From assembly GCF_932276165.1 (NCBI RefSeq), contig NC_064001.1:3231501-3295500 (forward strand): a stretch of 64,000 nucleotides of DNA, given 5' to 3'. The DNA is from Plutella xylostella. Taxonomy: Eukaryota > Arthropoda > Insecta > Lepidoptera > Plutellidae. The translations under genes and the position numbers were made by a program. Shown here piece after piece: positions 24,568 to 34,883 of this stretch. How positions within the stretch are numbered: the stretch's first letter is position 1; every line of letters starts with the position of its first letter. The notes below the pieces were generated by a model that did no database searches, was not told the origin of the DNA, and was given only the letters and a program-made list of their open reading frames with translations.

Positions 24568-24751
24568 TTGCTTAATTTTGGAGTTTTGTGGATTGTTGAG
24601 TTTGTTCACGAGGTGAAAATTAATAATACCATTCGCAGCGAAGCTAGACAGATGATTTACAGCGTTTGCCTACGATGTTTGGCGGAGAATGAGGCTGGAG
24701 AAGTATTAGTCAATATATACGATGTTTATGAAAGAGCAGCGTTTTATACTG
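24568..24751 (+). pseudogene. Exon-like fragment of a transposon-derived DNA-binding protein
   Basis: The frame reads EVKINNTIRSEARQMIYSV, then AENEAGE and VYERAAFYTG, and stops at a strong splice donor (ACTG|GTGAGT, GT at 24752-24753) with phase 1. The pattern of R-x-E-x-x-x-I-x-x-V, a charged linker, then a V-x-E-R-x-A-x-x-T-G run resembles the N-terminal helix-turn-helix exon of transposase-like proteins common in insects, where TG is usually followed by VS. I could not find the next exon or a start codon, and the frame's nominal first residue is not a standard ATG. It is probably a relic exon of a DDE-type element. Family assignment is from pattern memory only. Confidence 0.4.
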
Positions 24752-25045
24752 GTGAGTAGGTACTTAATTTCTAACCATTAACATACATTGCTTATATTTC
24801 TTGTAAAAAAGTACTATTTTGATGTTATAGAATGCCTTTCAATGTCTATTTCTTATTCTTATAGAGGTTAGAAAATACTAGTGTCAAACGTTACATGACA
24901 TCAGGGTCTGGATGCTAATGTTGTTAAAACATCAGGTCTAGATACTTTTTTACTAACCCCCGACTCAAAAAGGGTATCGATAAGTTTTACAGCTGTAGGT
25001 GTTTATGTGTGTCGGTCTCTCCGTGTTAGAGTAATATGTAATGCC

Positions 25046-25177
25046 GAGTTGCAGAAAGGGACTTTAAGCTAATGTCGACATTAAATCTATGTCTGTCTCT
25101 TTCTGTCCGTATACTGTCAAAGCAAGGCAACAATACATTTAATGCCGACATTAACTTAAAAATCCTTTCTGCAACTC
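25046..25177. repeat. Foldback MITE, GAGTTGCAGAAAGG ends
   Basis: 41-bp arms 25046-25086 and 25137-25177, imperfect but clearly paired, around a 50-bp loop. No coding capacity. Confidence 0.75.
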
Positions 25178-25750
25178 AGTGTAAGAGTCGGTATAAATTC
25201 CCCAGACATAATAATTTGCAAGTCACTGCTTTTCTGACCAATTAAATAATTTGTTGCAGGAAAATCGGTAAACACAGTTTAAGAAGAATTGCCGGGGCAC
25301 ATTTGAACTTTTTCCTGAGCAAGAAAAAACTGTAATAAAATATCGATGTGTGATACTATCACTTTTCTCCTATATTAATTACATAATGGGATAACCAACA
25401 CGTGTTTCAGTGTAAAAAAACATTATGAAATACACAATGAAATAAAAGTTACAGTTGATTTGATTTAATTAAATTCATTCAAGACTGCCCCCCTCTCTCC
25501 TACTAATTTCTTCTCTTAAGATAAACCTCCCCAAAAAGTGGCATTTTATAATTAGTAAATATTTGAAACATTTCTCGTTTTAATTTTTTCTGCTAAAGTA
25601 TCGTGATACTTTTGTCCGTTTTCTATATTATAATAGTGTGGCCACTTTCTTAGATTGCCACGCCCTCAATTATTTTCTACTCTTTTATGTTCAGCTATAT
25701 ACTCAATTCACTTTTGACATAACCCCTGGTTCATTATTTCTCCATTGGAG
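25178..25750. other. Intergenic stretch, nothing identified
   Basis: AT-rich, no coding signal. Confidence 0.4.
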
Positions 25751-25897
25751 ACCACGAACAGGCAAGCGTGTCGTAAGATACGCTGCAGCTATAGACTGAC
25801 GAGCTTAAACAGATGTGCGGTAGTTTCTGGATGAGGAAGGCTGAGGACAGAGTGTTGTAGCGCTTTATCGGATTTCGGGCTGATGATGATGATGACG
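25751..25897 (+). pseudogene. RTE-type LINE ORF C-terminal remnant
   Basis: Nucleotide phrases ACCACGAACAGGCAAGCGTG, GGATGAGGAAGGCTGAGGAC and the (TGATGA)n tail match the better copy at 58768-58940, whose translation keeps ARWTDDLK. The frame here is broken. The (TGA)n-type tail is typical of RTE-like elements. Confidence 0.5.
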
Positions 25898-25944
25898 TAA
25901 CCTAATCATATTGAAAAAAACACACACACAAAAAACACGCACTC

Positions 25945-26110
25945 ACGCCTTGTACTAATGTACTCCCTTGCGGGGTAGGCAGAGGTGCATTGCTGCACCC
26001 ACTTTTCGCCAGAGTGTTAATCATATTAACTTCGGTGATATAACGTGCTTGTTGCTCGATCTATGCTAACGTGCCTCCGGGACGTTAACTCATGTTCCTA
26101 ACACGGCGTC
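25945..26110 (+). repeat. Dispersed repeat fragment (TACTCCCTTGCGGGGTAGGCAGAGG)
   Basis: The phrase CCTTGCGGGGTAGGCAGAGG also appears, altered, at 45425-45452 (CCCCGAAGGGGTAGTCAGAGG). The following bases are GC-richer. Probably a LINE fragment; family not assigned. Confidence 0.45.
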
Positions 26111-28377
26111 CGTAAGCTGTGAATAAATAAACAGGACCGCGTTACGCGTAAGTACGTCTAAGTGTTACAAGTTATAAATGGGGGGCTATCACACCTTGGT
26201 TTAACACTTTAAGTACGGTCGAATCACTTGAATTATGCACCGAAGCCGGCCGAAGACAAATGAGTGTAATAGCTGGATATTAATGAGATTCGGCTAAGAA
26301 ATTAATCTTGCACCGCCCGGTTATAAACGAGCCAAGGTCAGGGAGGCCGCCTGGCATTCATTAATACTGTAGTGGCATAATACGCTACACCCGTAGATAG
26401 AAGACCAGTTACGCAGGTGACAATCATTGATATGAATCGTACTTATGACTTATAAGTGAAAGGAAAAGTGATAAGTACACTTTTAAATGAAACAGGAAAT
26501 TTATTATAAAATTTGGTATATCTAAAGTACTTGTATTAGATTCATGTCGATGAAAATTTTATCAACTTAAATAAACAATTTTCTATAGTCTTAATTATAG
26601 TGTTTCAAGTGATATCACTGCAATCAGTCCCTCTGGTCTTAAGTAAGACTCGTCGTCCTGTCCATTTAGCTCGCTGAGACAAATTTATTGCTCACCCTAG
26701 GTAAAAGCGCAATAATTCTAGTCTTCAACGATCTCCCATACAATCCGGTTAGCCTAATTGTTTTAGAATAATGTTAAGATTATACTAAGCAAGTATGCTC
26801 TCACATGCTACGCCGCTACGAGTCTGCTACGAGTTTTCGTAGCAATAGTCGTAGCAGCTACGATTTTAGCTACGAAAAGTCGCAGCTACCATAATGAATG
26901 ACACTTAAATGTTCAATGAAGATTCAAGAACGAATGTTGTCCTCCTATGGACGATGGTTGAAGAAAACATTTAAAAATGGCTAAGGTTGCCCTAAATTTA
27001 ACCATAAATTTATGGCCACCAATGTCTAGAAAAATCTGTAACTAATTTCCTAAACAGCCACAAAAAGAAGTTTATAACTGAATCTTAATCCCGTATTCAA
27101 CAAAGTACATAATAGAATTCAAAATTACAAAAGTCACATAATACTGAGTATAATTTCCCCGATGTCTCTGAAGGGGATTGATTTTGAATCAAAGATTGCA
27201 TTTTAATAAAACGAAATGTATTTGCAATGCAGATGGCGGCACGATAACTTTATCTTCTGAGTTCAGTCGAATCGAGTTCTTCTCCAATATTTTATGTATC
27301 TTCAACGTGGTGTAGTGTCGCGCTTAGGAGTATATTCAGTGGGTATATTATATTGTAAGTACGTATATTTCAACTTTGAATATAAATCTTGTGTTAGGAC
27401 TTCAAAGTGGTTGGAAGTAGTAGAATAGATGAAAACTTTTTAAAAATAGTACACTTGATATAGTAACCTCAAAAAAAATCTAACTTAATTACTTATGTAT
27501 GTATTTAGATACTATACTACGTTACGTACAGACTAATAGTATAATACCCACATTAATATTGTAGGCACCCATCTGAGAATATGAATGCACATATCTTATT
27601 CTATTAGCTAGCGACTAATTTATCGCGGGTACGAGATAATAAATGTACCGAAAGGTTCCGTCTGATAAACAGGGACTTATTATGGATATTTAAATCTAAC
27701 ATTATACATAATTTATTGGGAGATATATCTGAGGGTGATTTGTCTTTTACAAATTTACTATGCAATGCTATTAGTTTATTCATAATTTACCATTGGTACC
27801 GGGCATATTGAAAAAGGAAAAAAAATTGAAAATGGTTTATTTACTCTGGAATAAAATAAAGGGCCCCGTACAAATGGATAAGGTACAAATTGGTATACAG
27901 GAAGTAATTTAAATCTCTGAAATTAGACATGAAAAAAGTCGGAGCACTGTTCTTAAAGAAAAGTAGTGAAAATTTTACGGTAAACTTTAAAAACACAGCT
28001 TCCAACGAGTCAAAAAGAGTAGTTTGCAGAGACGGAAGATGTGATAAAACTGAACAACTTTCCTTTAACGAGTCTTTTGAAAGAGCAACAACTATTTTGA
28101 ACCAGTTGAGGCTTAAAATACATGTGTTGCCATGTTACTCATTTTTTTATTTTTTCAGGGCAAGTATGTAGGTAAGTATGTATTATTTTATTTATAACGA
28201 ATAAACAGTAAGTAACTGTATGAGCTAACTTTTTGTTTGTGAAGTTTACCATTTTATATCATATCAGAGATATTAAATTCAATGTTTACGAGATTTCGTG
28301 AGTAAAACAAAAATATTTCATAATTATCAAGTTCTCTGTTTTTTTTACTTTTAATTTAAAATGAAATAAGTAAGTAA
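26111..28377. other. Intergenic stretch; possible regulatory patch and a GCTACGA cluster
   Basis: About 26120-26400 looks unique and contains CCAAGGTCA, a match to the NR5/FTZ-F1 half-site form YCAAGGYCR, near 26332-26340. A cluster of GCTACGA-type motifs lies at 26805-26890. An 80-codon charged frame at 27929-28171 has no recognisable domain. Confidence 0.35.
26805..26890. repeat. Cluster of GCTACGA motifs in both orientations
   Basis: At least seven TACGA/TCGTA-type cores occur within 86 bases (for example GTCGTAGCAGCTACGATTTT). The same motif clusters at both ends of 52285-53045. Confidence 0.55.
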
Positions 28378-28443
28378 ATATATACTTAAGTGGTTTTAAA
28401 TATAAACAACATATTTTTACATCTACAACCACTTAAGTATATC
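28378..28443. repeat. Short inverted repeat
   Basis: ATATACTTAAGTGGTT and its complement AACCACTTAAGTATAT enclose about 34 bases. Confidence 0.7.
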
Positions 28444-28627
28444 CTTATTTTAATTTACCGAAAACTTCACAGAAATAAAAGCACCAGATTCTCCAACAGC
28501 GGACTGAGGGCTATTGTTTTAATGAATTCAAGCAACTTCCGTCCAGAAAGTTCCGCCGAGTTGGAAACATTACCTGCAGCTAATTCCGATACCGGGTTCA
28601 CCCATTCTACTACTCTATGCCATAGGG

Positions 28628-28820
28628 TGCTTACATAGAGAATCGGGTTTTCTGTATCTAGCTGATAGCATGACATTTAAAAATCCGGGAAATGCTCTGT
28701 GAGTGAGCGCTTTCGCATAATCAGGTTATCGGTACAGCTAGATACAGAAAACCCGATTCTCTATGTAAGCACTCTATGTCTCTGTATCTACAGGGAACCC
28801 GATTCTCTATGTAAGCAACC
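28628..28820. repeat. Inverted plus direct repeat cluster
   Basis: The unit TACATAGAGAATCGGGTTTT at 28632-28651 is inverted at about 28733-28770 and appears again in that orientation at about 28782-28820 (ACCCGATTCTCTATGTAAGC). Three copies in under 200 bases. Confidence 0.7.
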
Positions 28821-29477
28821 TAAGAAAGAAAGAAAGAAGCATCATCATTGTCTTTGGCCCATATTTGTCGACTACTAGAAATACACTTTATTCTCGGCCT
28901 TCCTCATTCAACCTACCGACAGCCTGACTAATTCCGTTCTACGCTATCGTCTATACAAGTATACTGAGTGTTATAAAACCTGCATGATTGGAATTACATT
29001 CATTTAAAGCTTGCCCAGGCTAAATTATTATTTATTAAAATTAAACATCCGTTTTCGTGTCGATCATTAAGTATGCTTTTGGTTTAGGAAAACTACAAGA
29101 AACGACAAACGCAGAAATTTTTTTTTTGCTGTTTCAGTTTTCAAATTAATTAGGTACAACTCTTTTGAAAACATCGTGGGGACAGAAGTTGTAAAAGTCT
29201 TATTTTACGACGACCTATAATCTATCCTTAGTATCTAGAGTTCGCTCTAGTACGTATGTATAAACTGCTCGTTTACTAGAATAGGGTGCAAGTGAACCGG
29301 AGGTCTGTCGATAAGCCAAGTTTTTTTCCACCTCCCCATATACCAGCGTAATGAGGTTTAAACTTTATTGGTTTCCCTTTGAATTGGTCGAGGTGATTCG
29401 TTATTGTGTCTAAACTTGGTCGGAGGTTCGTGTGGTGTGGAGGCATTGCACAAAACCTGCGGAAGTTTATGTTCTGA
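28821..29477. other. Intergenic stretch, nothing identified
   Basis: No supported features. Confidence 0.4.
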
Positions 29478-29643
29478 CCCCTTAGCATGAATTTTCATCG
29501 TGAACGTGACGTGAAATTGCTCGATGAATTTTGAAGGGAAATTTATTTCTGCTACCGACGGCCAGGGGCGCTGTTCATATTTTCATACAAAATTACTCGA
29601 TGAATTCTACTTCACATTCACGATGAAAATTCATGCTAAGGGG
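29478..29643. repeat. Foldback MITE, CCCCTTAGCATGAATTTTCA ends
   Basis: Left arm from 29478 and right arm ending 29643 pair through CCCCTTAGCATGAATTTTCA and continue imperfectly for about 45 bp. Confidence 0.75.
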
Positions 29644-29891
29644 CCAGTACTACCACTATGGCCGCTCCCACTTCGTTTTGCAGCAGTGTTTCTGCATAAG
29701 GTAACCCTTCGCTACTCAAATTATTTCATTTGTTTTCGCCCTTAACTCAAGGGGTTAAATTTAAAGCCAAAACAAGGCGAGATTTATATTTATATTTCCT
29801 ATGGCCGATTGAGGGTTTTTAACAGTGGGATACATGAAAACTGTGACAAACCATGGTGAGAGGATGATTGCAAGGTTAATGCCCACGAAGG

Positions 29892-30066
29892 TATCAAACC
29901 TCATTTGAAAAAAATGAAATACGCCGCCTTTTTATCAAACAGTTTTTTTTTTGACTCGACACGACTTTCACGCCGTTTTGTAGCGAATAACCCCAATATT
30001 GTTCAACTAATTTAATAGGTACTAGTTTGATAAAAAGGCAGCGTTTTTTTTTTAATGAGGTTTGCA
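29892..30066. repeat. Foldback MITE, CAAACCTCATT ends
   Basis: Arms at about 29894-29940 and 30025-30064 pair through CAAACCTCATT and GCCTTTTTATCAAAC. Confidence 0.65.
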
Positions 30067-30178
30067 CATCAGCCTCGAGAGTTTATGCATTATTTTGTTA
30101 TTTAAACGTTTTGTTTCCCGTATTAGACCCAAAACAAAGTTGCGTGCGATTGAGTTCTAACTAAATTTGACATGACAT

Positions 30179-30346
30179 TGATGTCGATTCTGAAGGCAGA
30201 AATTCTAAATTTAGTGCTGTCAAAACCTTAATTTCTTTGTTTAAAATTCGACTCTATGATTGTTTCCGTAAATGTCATTTTATGCTAGCAATTTTTTTAG
30301 TTTGACAGCGTTAAAATTAGAATTTCTGCCTTCAGAATCGACATCA
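30179..30346. repeat. Foldback MITE, TGATGTCGATTCTGAAGGCA ends
   Basis: Arms at 30179-30225 and about 30300-30346 are inverted complements with few changes, starting TGATGTCGATTCTGAAGGCA. Confidence 0.75.
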
Positions 30347-30985
30347 TTGTGGTAACTTTTTTAATTGAATCTAATTTCTTATCAGGTATATTTGGCCATG
30401 GTTAAAAGATGTTTGTTGTGATACAGTATGTTTATTCACTCATGTGAATTGGCATTGGCCACACTACACTCAGTCAGTTTAATAAATTGATCTGTAAGTA
30501 ATTCATTTACAATCAATGTATGGGGTGATTTATCCATCATACCGAAAATTTAACATAATTAATGAATAAACTGTAATCTTTTGTCCGAATACTTGCACAA
30601 AGTGAAATGAAAAATTGTTACCGGCGAATCCAATTTGCGAAACGAAATAAATATATACTTCGGACTTTTTGTTCATTATTCATCAATCACATTTAATTAA
30701 CACAAAGAAAAGTTTTAAACAACACAATTTAACAAAGGCTATAAACTACAGTTGAGCGGGAGTTTAAGGCGAACAAGAACTTTGTCTGATTAATTTAATA
30801 TCCCGGTTGAGTCTTGCGATGTTCCTTATCTCTAAACAGTATTTTAAAATTCAACATATTTTTGTAAACACTTGCCACCGGTAGACGACAATATGGTGAC
30901 TGAATAATACCAGAGTGACTGGCTCAAAGCCTAAAAACATTTTTGAATGGCTAATCCATTCACCACCGCGACGAACCCTAGTTCT
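30347..30985. other. Intergenic stretch, nothing identified
   Basis: AT-rich, no coding signal. Confidence 0.4.
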
Positions 30986-31106
30986 GTTGCCGCTGCACAG
31001 GTTCTTTTTCGACATAGGTAATCATCACTATATCACGATTCGCCATAAATACGGCGCTGTTTACGAGTTTATCGACGTAGATAACAGCCCCGTGCCGCGG
31101 CAGCAG
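30986..31106. repeat. MITE of the lipase-intron-1 family
   Basis: Left GTTGCCGCTGCACAGGTTC, right GTGCCGCGGCAGCAG. The interior TTTATCGACGTAGATAAC matches TTTATCTACGTCGATAAC in the element at 331-448. Confidence 0.6.
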
Positions 31107-31400
31107 CTCTATTGTTTGTCATGGGCACGCTAAGAAGAAAAAGACGGACTGACAGATTCATATACGGTATATATGATATGCCTCTACCTTCTTTTCTAAC
31201 AGTGATAAAAATGATGCATAAAATACTCTTCTTCCGCGCGCAGACAAAAAGCCATTACATATAAAAATCGTTACCGAGCCAATAAGAGAGATTTGCATAC
31301 AAGTTCCTAGCTTGTACTAAGTGTTCGCCGCACGCTACACTCTAAAACGAAATCTGTGAGTATAACAGTAAGCCTACTACTGTTTTTATTTACTATATTA

Positions 31401-31580
31401 CGCTGGTCCACTGCGTGTTTGTGGGTTCACATATCTAGGTTTGCTAAATCTAGATATATTAAGGTTTCCTCACGATGTTTTCCATCACCGTTAGGGCGAT
31501 AATGGATTACATTCAATTACATTGTACTTAAATTCCAAAGAACTCACTGTTACATCACCGCCGAGATTCAAACCCGCCCA
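31401..31580 (-). mobile_element. tRNA-derived SINE, head truncated
   Basis: Minus-strand reading begins at a B box (GGGTTTGAATCTCGG), continues with GAGTTCTTTGGAATTTAAGT and ends with GTGAACCCAC...GCAGTGGACCAGCG. The same 3' end is in the + strand copy at 31691-31935. Confidence 0.7.
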
Positions 31581-31666
31581 TTATTATGATACATATTCAT
31601 TGTCGATTGTCGAAAGCATTATTTTGCATCAGACCCTAGGTTCGAAAATAATAGTCGTAGATAGGT

Positions 31667-31687
31667 GCGGTGCGGTGCGGTGCGGTG
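31667..31687. repeat. (GGTGC)n short tandem repeat
   Basis: Four units of GGTGC just before a SINE head. Confidence 0.8.
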
Positions 31688-31690
31688 GAT

Positions 31691-31935
31691 AGAGCGGTGG
31701 TAGCTCAGTCGAGTAAGCGCCCGCTTCTCACGCAAGAGATGCGGGTTCGAATCCTGGCGCTGACATACATGTAACCAATTCTAGATATGTGAACCCACCA
31801 ACCCGCAGTGGACCAGCGTGGTAGGAAATGGTCCAAGCTTAGGAAGGCAGTTTAGACCTTGGGAATATACACAAAGGTTCCACTCTAGAGAGCCAGGTGC
31901 AGGTACTTACACCCCCACAGAGAATAGAATAGAAT
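31691..31935 (+). mobile_element. tRNA-derived SINE, full head
   Basis: GGTGGTAGCTCAGTCGAGTAA carries the A box and GGTTCGAATCC the B box. The body shares TAGATATGTGAACCCACC and CAGTGGACCAGCGTGG with 31401-31580, and the tail is (AGAAT)n. The two copies face each other across about 110 bases. Confidence 0.8.
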
Positions 31936-33139
31936 AGGTGCAAAATCCCTATCCAAGTAGACAATCTTCAATTCCTCTTTATCTTATCCGAGTGCTATCT
32001 TCAAACGGTTGTCTACCCTCCGCACAGAGCTCGCGATATTGCATCGACATCGACTTGCATTTCCGTTACATCTCTAGGATTTTTAGCCAAACTGCTCTGT
32101 GCTTAGCCAATATCGGAGTGAGCCGAGTGTTTGGCTAGCAGATGCTTTGAGAAACACCCTGTATAGCGGGTCTGAAGTGTTTGTGAGAAAGTGCTGGCTT
32201 ACGGAAATGAAGCGGGGTTAGCGAATGCGTTTTGTTTTTGACTTTCGACGTTGAAAGAGGGGTTTTAAAAATATATATATAATATTACTGTCCTTATTAT
32301 ATGCACGTTGCATGATCGAGTGAACCAGCTTTTAACAAATTAACCATCCCCTCTACATATTTCACTAGTGAAACTTATACAGCGTGGAGGTGACTTATCG
32401 CCCTCAAGGGGGTACATCGGGGATTGGAGGTTTTTTATACTTTAGCATGAGAGCATAAAGGAATTTGTTATTATAAGTTTTCCTCTTAAAGAAAACCAAG
32501 GGGTCCGTTTAAAAGATTTTCGATTGGTTTGCTGGTTTTTGGCACCTAAAATGATAGCTTAAGTTTTTAATATAATATAGAATTATAATTTTAATATCTG
32601 TCTTAAAAATGTTAGTTGTATAAGCTGCTGGTGTTCCAGTTTAAATAAATAAATAAATAAATAAATAGAATGATATTCCGTATGATTTTTTTCTTTTCAT
32701 TTTTTGGTATGGAACCCTTGAAATACCTACATCTGTTTTTGCTATCGAAGACATTCGAAACGGTACAAAAACTACTGTTATAAAATCTAAGTCTTGCAAC
32801 ATCTGGCCTGCCCACACTAATGAGCTTACCGGGGTATTTGGCACACACATATCTTACGCTTAAAGTTACCCTACTCAAACAGTGCGCTTATTGTGGATCC
32901 CTATTCAATAAACCTTTCGACTTCAATTCTTTTTTCTTTGGTATTTTTTTTTCACATCTTTGGGTGCACCAGTTGGAGTTGGGGAATTTATTGCTCTATT
33001 TTGCTTTGTCTTTCAACGGGTTTGCGGGGTACCAAAGCAAGATTGGAGTAGATGTCTATAGTATAAGTACATTTGTAGGTAGGTAGACACAGTACTTAGA
33101 AACAGTAGGAGTAGTAATCTCCTTTTATAAGACAATATA
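31936..33139. other. Intergenic stretch with an (AAAT)n tract
   Basis: An (AAAT)n microsatellite lies at about 32643-32668, perhaps the tail of a decayed element. A MITE-end-like GAAACACCCTGTATAG is near 32150. No gene seen. Confidence 0.45.
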
Positions 33140-34112
33140 ATCCCATCAAAAACAATACTTGTCAAAAAAACCAAGTCTCGTAACTCAGTTGTTCTACGGT
33201 AAAAAGTTGTGAGATCCATGTCTTATCCACGCACGCATCTCAATTTAAAAAATATTTAATGTTTTATATAGATACATTGACTTGGTCATCGCACTAAATA
33301 ATTAAATTAACACGTGTTTCCATGCGATGGCATGGAAACACGTGTATAGCAACTGTACATGTAGAACAACTCTACATGTAGAACAACTGAGTTACGAGAT
33401 TTGTTTTTTTTAACCGACTTCAAAAAAAGGAGGAGGTTCTCAATTCGTCGGGATCTTTTTTTTTTTTTTTTTTTTTTAATTTTTTTTTATGTATGTTCAC
33501 CGATTACTCCGCCGTTTATGGACCGATTTTGAAAATTCTTTTTTTGTTGTATTGGGTTGAGCTCCCAGGTGGTCCCATTTTTTTTTCAGAATTTTATCTC
33601 ACCCCCCAGGGGGGGTAAAGGGGTAAAAACAGGGTATGAATTTCCATTTTGGGCACATATTAACCGATTCTAATGAAATTAAGAATGTAAATATAGTTCT
33701 TATAACAAAAAAATATGATGGTGACCTTGAGCTGATCTGATGATGGAAACGGAAGGCAGTCAGGGGAACTCCTCAACGGTATATAGTAACTACTTCGTGT
33801 TTAGGCTTGAATGATTCGTATTGATTAGTAGGACTTTTTGGTATCATTTGCACCTTACTTTTGATTGAAAAATATTGCAAATAAACTAAAAACTATAAAA
33901 TAAAATAATAATTAAAAAAATTATAAAACCGACTTCAAAAAACCACTAAAATGTAAGAAATAATTAAGTTGGTGCCATATTTCTTCAGATTACTTTGTCA
34001 CCGCACCAACATCAAAAGAGAACAGTTCCTGCTTAGGTATATTTGTACTGTCACATACGAGTAGAATTTGTGTAAACCTTAAATTATTGACAAGTATTGT
34101 TTTTGATGGGAT
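33140..34112. mobile_element. 973-bp element bounded by exact 25-bp inverted repeats
   Basis: 33140-33164 and 34088-34112 are exact inverted complements (ATCCCATCAAAAACAATACT outward). Inside are a 22-bp inverted repeat (33176-33197 with 33378-33399), a 16-bp-stem hairpin (33310-33345) and a dispersed repeat, about 33411-33960, that starts and ends with the direct repeat AACCGACTTCAAAAAA. A fragment of the inner repeat (TTCGTCGGGATCTTTTTTT) is at 53120-53215. No transposase frame; non-autonomous. Confidence 0.75.
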
Positions 34113-34781
34113 CTCATTTCTTTTTGTATTTTGTAGACAGTTCTACTTTTTTTTCTTTTCGGTACCTTCTAGGTACGTAGGTGCGTTAACTTAGTTTGGT
34201 AGGTACCTACCTACATAAATCGCAAACTTCCTCCTGCCTGCATGGTTATTGAAAATTTACTCTTCTAGTTTTATTCACAACGAAGTTACAGGGGGTCGAA
34301 AATGGCCTGAATTGCTTCGAGAACAGGATGGTACGGCCGTGCCACTTTTTTGCTCGACTTGGTGGGGGCACTGCCGTACCTCCAGATTATCTCAAGGGTC
34401 TCCCGTTAATTAATGGTGCAACCTTTTAAAGTTCGCCAGTTGGCAGTGGATTTTAACAGTCATATTTTATGACGTAATCAAACTTACAGCCACAATTTTC
34501 AGCACGGGTTCACAGTGAAGACGATATACTATCCAGAATAAGTCCGCAGAACTGTTCCTAGTATGATAGTGTATTTGTTCTCGCGAGTGCTACTTCGCTC
34601 CACTTTACATTCGCTTGCAAGTCTTATTCATGTATTTACTTAAAGTTTGGTAAAGTTACCCGTTTGGTAGGTATTTATTTAATATTAAGGAGCTGTGGAG
34701 ATTTTACAGGCTCTGGCAATTTGAAATGTTGATGTATATAATCTGATGATAGTAATGCTATTTGAAGACCTATACAATATC
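34113..34781. other. Spacer before the LINE, nothing identified
   Basis: No coding frame or clear repeat. The exact 5' end of the LINE may lie in this stretch. Confidence 0.4.
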
Positions 34782-34883
34782 ATTCCGCGCCGTTCGTTCA
34801 TTCCGCGCCGTTCGTTCAAGCCTAACACACGCCTCTCGCTGCGCGTCGATCTGCGATTACGTGTTACTCAAATTTTTGTAAAC

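Noticed and set aside
27929..28171. 80-codon charged + strand frame as an exon
   Set aside because: Coding-like charge pattern, but no homology recognised and the C-terminal part turns into a T-rich tract.
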